A DNA stretch of 64,000 nt from Breviolum minutum Mf 1.05b.01 (GCA_000507305.1 DF240814.1:18501-82500), one strand, 5' to 3'. Counted from the first letter of the stretch, positions 22,138 through 31,423 are shown. Notes: generated by a model not told the origin, from the sequence alone. Program-made: numbers and translations.

Positions 22138-24030
22138 TCAAGTGGACCAATAGTCTGGGCCCATAATCAATCCATCAAGATCTTCGCTGTACGGATCAAA
22201 AGGCCCACACATTGTGTGTGGGAGATCTTGGATGTCGCAACACCTGGATTCAGTGCTCCATTCGAGCTCACTGACAAAATTGATGACAGCCTTCGCTATC
22301 ACCAAACACAGGCCTTCCGGAAAGGCCTTCGCCTTTGCGGTACGCCACTCTCCATCCTCATTACGACCTCCAAGAGTTTCAAAGGGGCCACTGTACACTG
22401 AGGCCTCTTTGATGTAGTGCTCGAACTTTTCCAAGCGAAGGGTCAGAAACGTTGTTGGCTTCCACGAGTACTGCCCCAAAGGTCCCTGTCCAAAATGGAC
22501 CAACTTGCAGCGAGAAAATCGTAGTAACCGCTCAACAAAAACTGACCCCCAAATTCGAAATCTTCCACTCTCAGGGGGCGATCCCCTAGGGTGTTCAAGG
22601 GTTGCACAACACCCACAGATCATTGCAAGCACGAAGAATCGGGCAGCCGTGTAAAACAGCACATTTCCGACTCGCAACTGGGCTTGCTCAGCTCGATCTA
22701 AACCAGGTAATCCCCAGGGATGATCCCAGGTCCTGAGTGGACGAGGTTTCTGGGCTCCATCTGAAAGAGGGAGCCAACGAGCATCTGTGAACGTTTCGCA
22801 CGGGGGCGAAGCATGGGCCCCAATGACCTGTTTTTGACGCATTCGATGCATCCACAGCAATTGTTGAGTGGGGCAGAGGAGGTCACCAAGCTCCTTGTGG
22901 ATACACAGGTCCAGACATATCGGAAAAAGGAGAACTCCATTGCCAGGCGTCCGTAGCTGCCACAACTGTGACGCTATATCTCCTTGCCGACGGTGTCCAC
23001 TGTAGAGTATCAGGTAGAAGCATTCTTTGAAGAAAGGCCCGGCTGCAAACACTTCAGGGGGCTCCCACAACTGGACTTCGTCTCGCCAGCGCACTTCAAG
23101 CGCTGCAAGATGAGCAAAGGCATGGTTGTGCCCAAAACGCCCAAAACCATCCCTCGTAGTATGATCTCTCAACCCCATCCATGCTGGCAAAGAACCAAAG
23201 CGTGCTTCAAGCCTTCGAAGACGCTCATGGGGCGTCTCAGGAGGAGGTGCACGGGACCGCTGCGGGACCCAAAAGTTTTTCGCAACTCCGTACAGCAAAT
23301 CTAAGACACGGTTCACTTCCTCAAAGTCATCCTGCCGCCAAGAGATCTCCTCAACAAGATCGCACACTGCGCCTTTAAAAGACTCCAGGGTCTCGGTGGG
23401 GCACTTCTCAAAGGCCTCAGCAAGCTCAGCAGAAAAGGCACCCCAATCATCTTCATGTAGAGTCCAAGGCCCATCACCGGAGTTGCGCCATTGCTCCAGA
23501 AAAGAAATTTGGTCGCCATCAATTCTGTTATAGCCCTGCAAATCAACTGGCACTGAAAAATCAGTAGCTGGAGAAACCTGGGGCGGAGCACAAGCGGTTG
23601 TAGTGTCAACCGGCATCCTCGTCTCCTTGGTGCGAATCCCGGAACGACGTTCCTCACACAGCTTGACAGCATCAGCAGAGTCCAAAGACCGAGCAAGGTC
23701 CTCAGAGACAGGAGTGCCATGCTCCAATAACCATGGCAAGCACTTGGTGGACTGATACTGCACGTGCTTCAATGCTCGAGGACGAGTGTGAAAATCTTTC
23801 CTGCAGGCCGGGCACCGCGAGCTAAGTACGAAGCTTCTGGCTGCCACGTACTGCTTGTGCACCCGCTGGCGATGAGTTGCCAAATGCGCCTCACCCTTGA
23901 AGGAGGCATTGCAGTCTGGACACCGATAGCGGGCACATTCTGCTTGCCTATCATTGGGAACTCTGCATGTCCATCCCGATTCAACGAACTCGCTCTGAAT
24001 CCCAGTCTTCAGCATCAACAAGGTCAACAA
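22138..24030 (-). CDS. Element B ORF4: zinc fingers plus PPC/EHP/KPT (methyltransferase-like) domain
   Basis: About 630 codons, overlapping the end of the RT frame by 50 nt. It opens with YRCPDCNASFKGEAHLATHR followed by a second C2HC-type finger (SRCPACRKDFHTRPRALKH), at about 23780-23945; fingers at this position are usual after LINE reverse transcriptases. The C-terminal half contains HASPPCETFTDARW (about 22800), CCATLEHPRG (about 22590) and FGQGPLGQYSWKPTTFLTL (about 22470). Order and spacing resemble motif IV (PPC), motif VI (ENV-like) and the KPT block of cytosine-C5 methyltransferases. No clear FxGxG SAM motif is seen, so activity is doubtful. A similar PPC...EHP...KPT block recurs, from memory, in other dinoflagellate retroelement polyproteins. 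Confidence 0.7.
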   Translation of the reverse strand: MLTLLMLKTGIQSEFVESGWTCRVPNDRQAECARYRCPDCNASFKGEAHLATHRQRVHKQYVAARSFVLSSRCPACRKDFHTRPRALKHVQYQSTKCLPWLLEHGTPVSEDLARSLDSADAVKLCEERRSGIRTKETRMPVDTTTACAPPQVSPATDFSVPVDLQGYNRIDGDQISFLEQWRNSGDGPWTLHEDDWGAFSAELAEAFEKCPTETLESFKGAVCDLVEEISWRQDDFEEVNRVLDLLYGVAKNFWVPQRSRAPPPETPHERLRRLEARFGSLPAWMGLRDHTTRDGFGRFGHNHAFAHLAALEVRWRDEVQLWEPPEVFAAGPFFKECFYLILYSGHRRQGDIASQLWQLRTPGNGVLLFPICLDLCIHKELGDLLCPTQQLLWMHRMRQKQVIGAHASPPCETFTDARWLPLSDGAQKPRPLRTWDHPWGLPGLDRAEQAQLRVGNVLFYTAARFFVLAMICGCCATLEHPRGSPPESGRFRIWGSVFVERLLRFSRCKLVHFGQGPLGQYSWKPTTFLTLRLEKFEHYIKEASVYSGPFETLGGRNEDGEWRTAKAKAFPEGLCLVIAKAVINFVSELEWSTESRCCDIQDLPHTMCGPFDPYSEDLDGLIMGPDYWST

Positions 24031-26347
24031 TCATTTGTAGCTGAAGTTGATGGGCTGACACAGCCTTGTGCAATGCCCGCTTCAAGCTCTTGGCGGAATC
24101 ACCACGCGCATCGAGAAGGTCAAGTGGTTGTAGTACACGCAAACTCTCAATGAATGAAGCCTGCCCAACTGTCGCTTCAAGCCAGTCAAGTGCGGACTGA
24201 ACGCAGCCAAACCAAGATCTCTCAGGAGCATTTCTGCAGGCCTCAAGATTCACATCAATGGCACGTGGCAGTAAGTCATCGGGGGCAGCGAGCAAATTTG
24301 CAAACAGCCTCAGACGGCAAACATGAAGTAAAGCGTCTGGGGCAAATGCTCCTGCTGCCAGAGCAACATGCTCGATTGTCCTTCGATGATAATCGGACCC
24401 AGGGTCGGATCTGTACATGCAATTGTACAACTTCCAAAGGGCAGAGGTCCAGGCGTTGTACTCCTGCTCATTGAGACGCCTCCAAGTCCCAACATTGTGA
24501 CATAGGACTGAAGTGCCAAGAGAAGCCAAGATCTGCTGCCGTCGTCGTAAAGGAATCCGCCCGTTTGAAAGGCAAGACTTGGCAAGGGGCTTGATTGCCT
24601 GCAAGGCCATAGCACCGCGAGTTCGCACTTCAGGTAACAAAGAGTCTCCATCAACAACACTACCAAGGTGCCGGTATGTCTGTGAGACTGTAAGCTGAAC
24701 TGATTGGCCATGTTCGACCAGGCATGGGATCTGCGGATCTGTGGTTGCGAACCGCCTCTTGTGGTATTTGGCCGACTCACGGCCCCGGTAGCAAACCAAA
24801 ACTGAAGTTTTTCCATGTCCATATGAAGGAGACAAGCCGTGCCGCAAAAGCGCGGAATGTACAATGGAAAATGCCATAGCAACTCGACTGTCAATGCTAG
24901 AGGCTTCACCGGCAAGCAGGACACACGTGTCATCAGCCCACGTTGTACCAAAGGGCACCCCGTCAACTAACTGCAAGCAATCAGATGTAATAAGTTCAGA
25001 GTACACTTCAAACAGCACTTGACTCATCGCAAAAGCAAAGAGCAAGTCCGCTAAAGGATCGCCTGGCCTTGTACCTGTCTGCGGTCTGCACAAGTCTGCG
25101 GCTCCAGGAATAACGAACCAACTGTTTGAAAGGGTCGAAAGCACCAACTGCTGAAGGACTTCCGGTACTGAAGCCCCACTCAACAAGTCAGACTCTGCAA
25201 TAGACCTCGTGAAATCTTCAAAGGCAGAGGCAGGAAGCTGCAACCGTTGAAAGAGAGCAGCAACTGCAGCACATCCATCTGGAGCAGTTGTGTCGTAGAA
25301 GAGCTCTTTCACAACAGAATAGTAAGCAGCCTTAATGTCAATGAACAAGACTGCAGCAGAAGTCTTCATAACCGCGGCCGTATGTTGATGAAGCCTGACT
25401 GCAAGATGCGCCGTATCTACCCCACGCTTCCGAACACAACCGCATTGCATGGGGACTGCTGCATGCTGAAAATGCTCGACCAAACGAGACCTCCAACTCT
25501 TGACAAAGATTTTAGCAGCTGTGTTTTGCAGCAAGATTCCACGATAGGAAGAGGGATCCGTAGCTCGCCCCTTGTTCTTCGACAATGGCACCAGAAAACC
25601 ACCTCTGAACTGTAGTGGAAGATAGCCACGGGAAGTTGCCTTGAGGAATAAAGCATACAGGCGAAGACTTGACCCATCAGGGTCCCCTTGCCAGAGCTCA
25701 GCACCGATACCGTCATAGCCAGGCGCCTTTCTCCACGAGAGAGCTCTCAATGCATGCTCCAGTTCGGCTCGTGTGGGGATGGAGTCAAGGGAGAAGCCAT
25801 CCAACATGCAAGGCTGTAATAGAGGTTGCGAGGTCTCGACATAGTCACCAGGGGGCTGAACATCGGCAGACTCAATTGAGGAGAAATGTTGCTGCCAAAC
25901 CTTGACAAGCCGGCCCCTGTATCGGCCATTGGCCTTGGTGTCAATCTCCGGTAAGTGCTTCGGAACCCTGAAGCCCTTACTCCTGTTGATTGGTCTGCGG
26001 GGCCGGAGAGCTTGAAAAATGCGCCTGGAGTTTCCACCAGAAACATCCTGAACAAAGGAGATGTCCGCATTGGCTCTGTACTCAAGCAAATCTCTCTTCC
26101 GGCACGACTTGAAGCGACCAGCCAAGACTCGACGTGCCCAAACTGTAACCGCCTTCTCCTGCCGAACCGTAGAGAGCGATGTAGTGCCACTATCACCACT
26201 GCAGGTAGAGCCTCGCTTCCAAGCCTGAAAAATTTGCTGTAGGACCAAATGGTCCTCCTGGCGGTCGAGCTCATTCAGATACTTCTGCAAATCTTTCCGA
26301 GATTCAAGAACGTTCCAGGTTTCGTTGGAAAAGTAATGCTGCCGCAT
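23981..26347 (-). CDS. Element B ORF3: LINE reverse transcriptase
   Basis: About 788 aa from the ATG at 26347, whose A is also the last base of ORF2's TGA. Canonical non-LTR RT blocks appear in order: RKAPGYDGIGAELW, GGFLVPLSKNKGRATDPSSY with RGILLQNTAAKIF, motif A VLFIDIKAAYYSV (about 25340), motif B TGTRPGDPLADLLFAFAM, motif C TWADDTCVLL (ADD at about 24930), then a thumb region containing TYRHLGSVVDG. Both catalytic aspartates of motif C are kept. The N-terminal region (residues 1-150) is basic. The frame ends at 23981 within ORF4's first codons, so the zinc-finger part would need a frameshift or separate initiation. Confidence 0.92.
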   Translation of the reverse strand: MRQHYFSNETWNVLESRKDLQKYLNELDRQEDHLVLQQIFQAWKRGSTCSGDSGTTSLSTVRQEKAVTVWARRVLAGRFKSCRKRDLLEYRANADISFVQDVSGGNSRRIFQALRPRRPINRSKGFRVPKHLPEIDTKANGRYRGRLVKVWQQHFSSIESADVQPPGDYVETSQPLLQPCMLDGFSLDSIPTRAELEHALRALSWRKAPGYDGIGAELWQGDPDGSSLRLYALFLKATSRGYLPLQFRGGFLVPLSKNKGRATDPSSYRGILLQNTAAKIFVKSWRSRLVEHFQHAAVPMQCGCVRKRGVDTAHLAVRLHQHTAAVMKTSAAVLFIDIKAAYYSVVKELFYDTTAPDGCAAVAALFQRLQLPASAFEDFTRSIAESDLLSGASVPEVLQQLVLSTLSNSWFVIPGAADLCRPQTGTRPGDPLADLLFAFAMSQVLFEVYSELITSDCLQLVDGVPFGTTWADDTCVLLAGEASSIDSRVAMAFSIVHSALLRHGLSPSYGHGKTSVLVCYRGRESAKYHKRRFATTDPQIPCLVEHGQSVQLTVSQTYRHLGSVVDGDSLLPEVRTRGAMALQAIKPLAKSCLSNGRIPLRRRQQILASLGTSVLCHNVGTWRRLNEQEYNAWTSALWKLYNCMYRSDPGSDYHRRTIEHVALAAGAFAPDALLHVCRLRLFANLLAAPDDLLPRAIDVNLEACRNAPERSWFGCVQSALDWLEATVGQASFIESLRVLQPLDLLDARGDSAKSLKRALHKAVSAHQLQLQMIVDLVDAEDWDSERVR

Positions 26348-29300
26348 CACACTCTTTTACCTTTCGGAAAACGTTCCTTCAGGCAGCGTTTGCAATGCTG
26401 CTCAATAGACCGCCAGTGAAAGTCGACGTCGACTTCAACAGGGCATGCAGGCATAGTAGCAACAATGTCTGACAGGATTCCCGGATGATCATGCGCAGTA
26501 ATTCTGTCATAGTTCGCTCGCCTAGACAAAGACACTTCAGACTTGGGCTGAACTGTAAGGCAGAGCTGGACAACTGCAGCAGAGTGATCGAAGTCACCTG
26601 ACAAAAGATCTGTGGAGGAAACATATGAGGTCGAAATGCCTTCTTTCCAAGCACCAGGAACAGCGACATAGTCGACTCTGGTTCCGCTACCAGTGTGGCT
26701 GCGAAATGTACTTGTCGGACCGTTCTGCCATTGACGAAAGGTTGATGGCAAAACCATGTCAAAGTCGACAATCAACTCTCTGGCAAACTCACCTGCAGTG
26801 TCCTCACAATCCCAGTGCCAATCACCAACATGTTCAGAGCACACTGCCCCGACCTTGGCGTTGAAATCACCAAGCAAAACCACCTCACGCTGCCTGCGTT
26901 CTTCCAACAGCGCACGGAAGTCAGCCCACCACTGAGCAATGTCTTCTTTAGCTCTGGCTGCTTGCGGTGCATAGCAGACCACGAAGTCACAATCAAGCAG
27001 CGGATGATCACACTCAACTCCCAAAACTGTGGAGCTGGAGTGCCAGACTTTGCAGTGATCTGCAGTGATTGGGCCGAAGGGTGTTCTTGCAAGAGCACCA
27101 TCTTGATTCAACCATAGCTCTACCCCACCTTGACCTTGATCACTTGCGGAAACTAACCGAACATAGCGGTTCGAAAACGATACTGTGGAATTCCGAGCTC
27201 GAGTCTCTTGAAGCCCAACAACGTCGAGGCCTTCAAAGCCAAATTGCTCTGCAAGAATGCTAACCTTCCCAGCAAAGTTGGTGTCATGCTCCTTCAATGA
27301 CCGAACATTCGCAGTAGCAAACTTCAGATCAACTTCACATAGAGGATGGTCACGAGCAACTTCATCAAATTGATCGAAAACCTTGCCTCCAATGGTGAGG
27401 GCAGGGCCATAAGCAGTTTTATTCACCAAATCTGCAAGTGCCGGAAATTCAGGGTTGTCATTGACGTCAGATTCAATGAGCAACCATGCCCAATCCCATA
27501 GAGGCAGGGATAAACCTGCAAGGAAGTCAGGAATTCCACAGAAAGGCGACCAGCCTTGAGACGCAAGAGCCTTTGCGACTGAGTCGACCACTTCATTGTC
27601 GACTTGCCCGGAGTGGGCCTTCACATGCCTGTACTGCAAGTGAGGAACCAGAGATTTGGCAAGCTGATACATCGCTCGTGCTTTTCCTGCTTCGCAACCA
27701 ATTGCATCAGGCAGTTTTTGTGCACCAGCAAGTCCAAGTCCAATGCAGGTGGAGTCGCAGTAAAGGGTCACCGGCCTTCGGCAGTCAACCAACGTGCAGC
27801 AAATCCAATGTAACGCCGCAAGGGCACCACGAGCCTCTGCTGATAAGGAGGAAGGAGCATCTGAGAAGGATGCACCAGTGTATCCCCAACGACGAAACTC
27901 AAGTCCAGGTTGTTGAAGAACAACTTCAAAGGCCCAAGCACAACTACTGTCTTTCTTGAAGAAAGAGCCATCGACAAAAATGTGATAGGCACTAACACAA
28001 GCTACTGGAGGTTGAAGCTGATGCACGAGTTGAACATACGGATGAGCATCAGGGATAAGTGTCCAGTCATTGACAAAACTGCAATCTGGCCACGGAACCA
28101 GTCCACAGAGAAAATCACGAAGGACAGCAACAGGCGCAGGATCAGCCTTTCCAGCCTGCTGCAACTTCACCTGCCAGGCAGCTCCATTTGTTGGGTGCAG
28201 TCCTGAATCAAGTAGAATTAGCTTCGGATGGGGAGCCTTGTGCGCAGCATGGACATCAGCTGTACCAAGCTGTAACAATGAAGGGTCATCAGCATCACCG
28301 TCGTCTTCTTCTTCACCTTCATGGTCAGTCACCACATTACCAGTGACTGGACTACGCGACCTGCTCCTTGTGTACTCAGAGGGGGCAGGATCAGGCTCGG
28401 ACTCAGAACCGAGCGAGGAAGAGTTAAAAACCCTCCGCTGTCGTTCAACTTGCTCCGACTGCCGTAAATCACAACGAATCGACGTAGCTGAGCTCCCAGA
28501 TCTCGAGCGTATCAGAAGCTGGACAAAGTCACCGTTTTGAAAATGTCTGGTGACAGAATCACGTGCTTGCCACATGACCTTGTTCACATAAACCTCACAG
28601 TACAGCTCACCAGAGGTGCAACGGTCAAAAGCTCTAAGATGATGCAGCATCCGATCACGTGTCGCCACATTGGGACCCCACATCACCCGGAAGAGAGACT
28701 CCCGGTCAGAGGAGACACCTTGTTGAACAATGAATATCTGAACCAAGTAAAGCACATCAGAGTGGAAATTCTTGCGAGCTGCGTCACCCTGAAGCTCAAC
28801 AATGTAGTTACGGCCAGGAAAAACATCTGGCGGAAAGGGAATCTCATGGAGCTCAGCGATAGAGCGACTGCCGTAACTAGGAAAATGCCAGGCATTCTGA
28901 ACAGCATCACGTAGAGGCTCCACGCTGTCATATTCAACCGCAATCCATTCAGTCCCAAACTTATGCACGTGCAACGTCTCAGAAGTACTTCGCAGGGAAG
29001 ACGAGGTCTGCATGTAGCTGGTCACATCCGCATCGGAGACATCCCCAACCCGTAACTCACCACACCAGCGGTCAAAGACATGGGAGCTCGTCACAGGCGA
29101 GGAGTCAACCAAGGCGGACGAAAAATCAGCTAAAAGCAACTCGTCACATCTGGAGTTCGCAACAGAGACGTCACTACCGAGAACAGTGCGGGATGTCTGG
29201 AGGGACGAAAAACCTTCAGCATCGTCATCAACCAGTGCTCTGATAACTTCACCATCAGAAACGTCAATGCGATCACTCCCACGGACTATAACTCCGTTCT

Positions 29301-29991
29301 TTTTAATGATGACGTGTCCCCAGAATGGGACATCGACGACTCGAAGCAGGCCATAGCCAGAGACGCCATGAGGGACTTTGCAAAGATGCACAGTCTCAGT
29401 GACACCTAAGACGCACTCAACGGCACAAATAGCCCAACCAGCAGCAAAGTCCGTGCTAACCAAAACCCTCAAGGTAAGCACACCAGCTACCAGAACCTGT
29501 TGCGGTCGAAGGTGCACAGCTCTCATCAAATCACATGGAGCAATTTCACTCCACAGATTTTTCGCATGACGATCCCAATCACTCAAGGCACCTATGGGAA
29601 GATCTACCTGACGTGACCCATGATCACGTCCAAAGTAACCATAGGCAATCAAACGAAAGGTAGTGGTGCCAGGGAACGCAAGACCAACAGTCTCAGCCGC
29701 TTGCTGGTTCGCATGCTCAATGGCCCTTGTCCAGTAAGGGCTTATATCATCACCAAGACCAACGAAGGCAGACCTGATCCGGACCATATCGACAACGTCA
29801 ATCAAACCAGGACCTTCATCAGCAATTACATCTTCACCTTTAACCTGAAGCGGAGATGAGGACCTGCTGCCTTCACACTGGCGCACCGAACTCACATCAC
29901 GCTCAATTTCGAAAAGAGCTTGAAGAGAAACATCCCAAAAGTCATCTTCAAAGCTCCCAAGATCGACATCATCGCGAACCTCACAGGCCAT
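26347..29991 (-). CDS. Element B ORF2: RNase H plus APE-type endonuclease
   Basis: The frame stays open from upstream of ORF1's start to 26347; the first ATG after ORF1's stop is at 29991 (MACEVRDDVDLGSFEDD). The first 600 residues are unassigned and include an Arg/Ser stretch and an acidic EGEEEDDGDADD tract. RNase H lies at about 27990-27555: FVDGSFF, SAEARGALAALHW, LYCDSTCIGLGL and HVKAHSGQVDNEVVD give the D-E-D-H/D set. The APE-like endonuclease lies at about 27330-26565: ATANVRSL, GLQETRA, VVCYAPQ, LLGDFNAKVG, TRVDYVAVP and DFDHSAAVV, with all expected catalytic residues. RNase H lying before the endonuclease is unusual; in LINEs that have it, it normally follows the RT. Confidence 0.88.
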   Translation of the reverse strand: MACEVRDDVDLGSFEDDFWDVSLQALFEIERDVSSVRQCEGSRSSSPLQVKGEDVIADEGPGLIDVVDMVRIRSAFVGLGDDISPYWTRAIEHANQQAAETVGLAFPGTTTFRLIAYGYFGRDHGSRQVDLPIGALSDWDRHAKNLWSEIAPCDLMRAVHLRPQQVLVAGVLTLRVLVSTDFAAGWAICAVECVLGVTETVHLCKVPHGVSGYGLLRVVDVPFWGHVIIKKNGVIVRGSDRIDVSDGEVIRALVDDDAEGFSSLQTSRTVLGSDVSVANSRCDELLLADFSSALVDSSPVTSSHVFDRWCGELRVGDVSDADVTSYMQTSSSLRSTSETLHVHKFGTEWIAVEYDSVEPLRDAVQNAWHFPSYGSRSIAELHEIPFPPDVFPGRNYIVELQGDAARKNFHSDVLYLVQIFIVQQGVSSDRESLFRVMWGPNVATRDRMLHHLRAFDRCTSGELYCEVYVNKVMWQARDSVTRHFQNGDFVQLLIRSRSGSSATSIRCDLRQSEQVERQRRVFNSSSLGSESEPDPAPSEYTRSRSRSPVTGNVVTDHEGEEEDDGDADDPSLLQLGTADVHAAHKAPHPKLILLDSGLHPTNGAAWQVKLQQAGKADPAPVAVLRDFLCGLVPWPDCSFVNDWTLIPDAHPYVQLVHQLQPPVACVSAYHIFVDGSFFKKDSSCAWAFEVVLQQPGLEFRRWGYTGASFSDAPSSLSAEARGALAALHWICCTLVDCRRPVTLYCDSTCIGLGLAGAQKLPDAIGCEAGKARAMYQLAKSLVPHLQYRHVKAHSGQVDNEVVDSVAKALASQGWSPFCGIPDFLAGLSLPLWDWAWLLIESDVNDNPEFPALADLVNKTAYGPALTIGGKVFDQFDEVARDHPLCEVDLKFATANVRSLKEHDTNFAGKVSILAEQFGFEGLDVVGLQETRARNSTVSFSNRYVRLVSASDQGQGGVELWLNQDGALARTPFGPITADHCKVWHSSSTVLGVECDHPLLDCDFVVCYAPQAARAKEDIAQWWADFRALLEERRQREVVLLGDFNAKVGAVCSEHVGDWHWDCEDTAGEFARELIVDFDMVLPSTFRQWQNGPTSTFRSHTGSGTRVDYVAVPGAWKEGISTSYVSSTDLLSGDFDHSAAVVQLCLTVQPKSEVSLSRRANYDRITAHDHPGILSDIVATMPACPVEVDVDFHWRSIEQHCKRCLKERFPKGKRV

Positions 29992-30218
29992 AACTGAACC
30001 CACATAGCTAGCCTGCAGAGGACCATAGCAACGATCTACGGCGGAACCTGTATCGCGGTGCACCGGAGATCCACACAGCTCAGTGCGGTGTGGAAGAACA
30101 AATGTAGAAGTGCTGCGGATGCAATCAGCAGATGCATCCTCATCGACAAAAAGCCATTCAGCGACAGCTGAAAAAAGGGGCCTTCGGACAAGTCCATTTT
30201 TGAAACTGGCTTGCCGGC

Positions 30219-31130
30219 CTAACCAAAACCTGGCGGCCTTGTTAGATCTACACCATCCACTTCCATATCCGCCACATTGATCACGTCCGCGCTCTTCAGC
30301 TTCTTGGCAAGGGCATCTTCCTTTTCCCCATCTCCAGTACGCTTCGGTGAGGCAACATTGGCATTGGGAGGTCCTTGAGCAGTGGCACCATTGAGCTCTT
30401 CGTCTGTTGAGAGAGCCGCAGCTCTGTGCGATGCTGCAGCATCCTTCAAGGCATCTTGTGCAGCGACCATCTCTTCCTCTGCGGTTTTGATGCCTCTCTG
30501 TAGTGCAGCTTTCTTCTCCATGAATCTTTCCTTTTGCTGATCGAACTCTTTCTCCAGCTGAGCAGTGAACTTCTGCCAGCCCAAGGTGAGCTGGTTCAGC
30601 TCCGCCTTCAGCTTCACTGTTGTCTTCTGAGCAGCTTCCAGCCGATTGCTGGCCTGCTTGACAGCCTGTGGGTTGTTGCCTGTCTTTTTCAGAAGGTAGC
30701 TCTCGATCTCTGGATTGAGTTCCTGACCAATGGCCTTCAAGTGCTGGCGAAGACCGGATAGAATGCCATCCACAACAGGCTCCTTCGAAGGAGCCGGACT
30801 CTTTGGAGCAAGATCTACTGGGGTAATTCCCATAGACTGCAAGAGCGATGAGGATTGCCAAGGAGCCTGACCAGTACCAGCAGCATAGTCCCCAGACTTG
30901 CCGCCTTTGTCTTTGCCTTTTCCCGAGCCCTTTGCTTTGCCCTTGCGATCCTTCGACTGACTTCGCTTGCGAGGCGTCTTGGGAGCATCCTGCTTCCAAT
31001 TTGCCGCACGAGCTGATCCAGCCGAACCACCAAAAGCCCACATCCAAGAAGTACCACAAGAGGCACAAAAGTCCGCACGATAGGAGTTCTGCCGACGGCA
31101 GTGAGGACATTGCCAAGGCGTTGATTCCAT
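30219..31130 (-). CDS. Element B ORF1: RanBP2-type zinc finger with coiled coil
   Basis: 303 aa from the ATG at 31130. Residues 5-25 read WQCPHCRRQNSYRADFCASC, which fits the RanBP2 finger pattern exactly (W-x-C-x2-C-x3-N-x6-C-x2-C). A Lys/Gly/Arg-rich linker follows (KRSQSKDRKGKAKGSGKGKD), and then about 150 residues of heptad-like helix (SNRLEAAQKTTVKLKAELNQ; KEFDQQKERFMEKKAALQRG), as in the coiled coil of animal LINE ORF1 proteins. RanBP2 fingers of this type can bind single-stranded RNA, so the role is probably RNA packaging by a trimer or similar assembly; that part is inference. The ORF2 frame overlaps it completely, so the shared strand carries two open frames here. Confidence 0.8.
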   Translation of the reverse strand: MESTPWQCPHCRRQNSYRADFCASCGTSWMWAFGGSAGSARAANWKQDAPKTPRKRSQSKDRKGKAKGSGKGKDKGGKSGDYAAGTGQAPWQSSSLLQSMGITPVDLAPKSPAPSKEPVVDGILSGLRQHLKAIGQELNPEIESYLLKKTGNNPQAVKQASNRLEAAQKTTVKLKAELNQLTLGWQKFTAQLEKEFDQQKERFMEKKAALQRGIKTAEEEMVAAQDALKDAAASHRAAALSTDEELNGATAQGPPNANVASPKRTGDGEKEDALAKKLKSADVINVADMEVDGVDLTRPPGFG

Positions 31131-31423
31131 AACCACAGGAAGTCGATGGTCTTGACGAACTGTGTGATGAAGCGAAAGCAACTGAGCAGCAGTTCTCTGT
31201 CTCCTCGTGGGTGTAGACCAAATGTGGAATCCTTTCAAGGATTTTCTGGCACGCTGTCGCCGTCTTCGAAGTCGACGATGCCACTGCGGAGAACGATGTC
31301 TCGCAATGGTGAAGACCAAAAGTTGTGCCAGCCAGATCAACGGACGAAATGGCTAGCGCTGGGGCAACCCGGTTCACTAGAGCACCAGGTGGGGGGACGA
31401 CTCCACGCTGATACCCCGGAGCC
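31131..31423 (-). promoter_or_regulatory. Presumed 5' untranslated/promoter region of element B
   Basis: 293 nt between the TA-rich insertion site and ORF1's ATG. GC-rich, with upstream non-ATG open frames only. LINE promoters are internal, so promoter activity would be expected here, but no motif is recognised. A weak resemblance to part of the spliced leader (TAGCCATTT at about 31348-31356) is probably chance. Confidence 0.4.

Larger units (their letters stand above)
22045..31423 (-). mobile_element. Element B: near-intact multi-ORF LINE (about 9.4 kb)
   Basis: A non-LTR retrotransposon on the minus strand. The 3' end is a run of ten A residues (T at 22045-22054 on plus) and the 5' end abuts a TATATATA tract at about 31424. 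The 3' flank is also TA-rich, so insertion was into a TA microsatellite and target duplication cannot be delimited. Order of ORFs: ORF1 (30219-31130), ORF2 with RNase H plus endonuclease (26347-29991), ORF3 with reverse transcriptase (23981-26347) and ORF4 with zinc fingers plus a PPC/EHP/KPT module (22138-24030). All key catalytic motifs are present. It is in sense orientation relative to the surrounding host exons (21849-21888 downstream, 31846-31906 upstream). Whether the frame changes between ORF2/3 and ORF3/4 are natural or mutational is open. Confidence 0.9.

Noticed and set aside
31346..31358. TAGCCATTT near the 5' end of element B as a second spliced-leader relict
   Set aside because: Only nine consecutive matches and three mismatches in the next bases; expected by chance in a window of this size.
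26347..31377. One 1676-codon protein for the whole ORF2 frame
   Set aside because: The first 450 or so codons overlap ORF1 in another frame and are Cys/Gly/Ser-rich shadow sequence starting from a GTG; the real start is more likely at 29991 or by coupling to ORF1.
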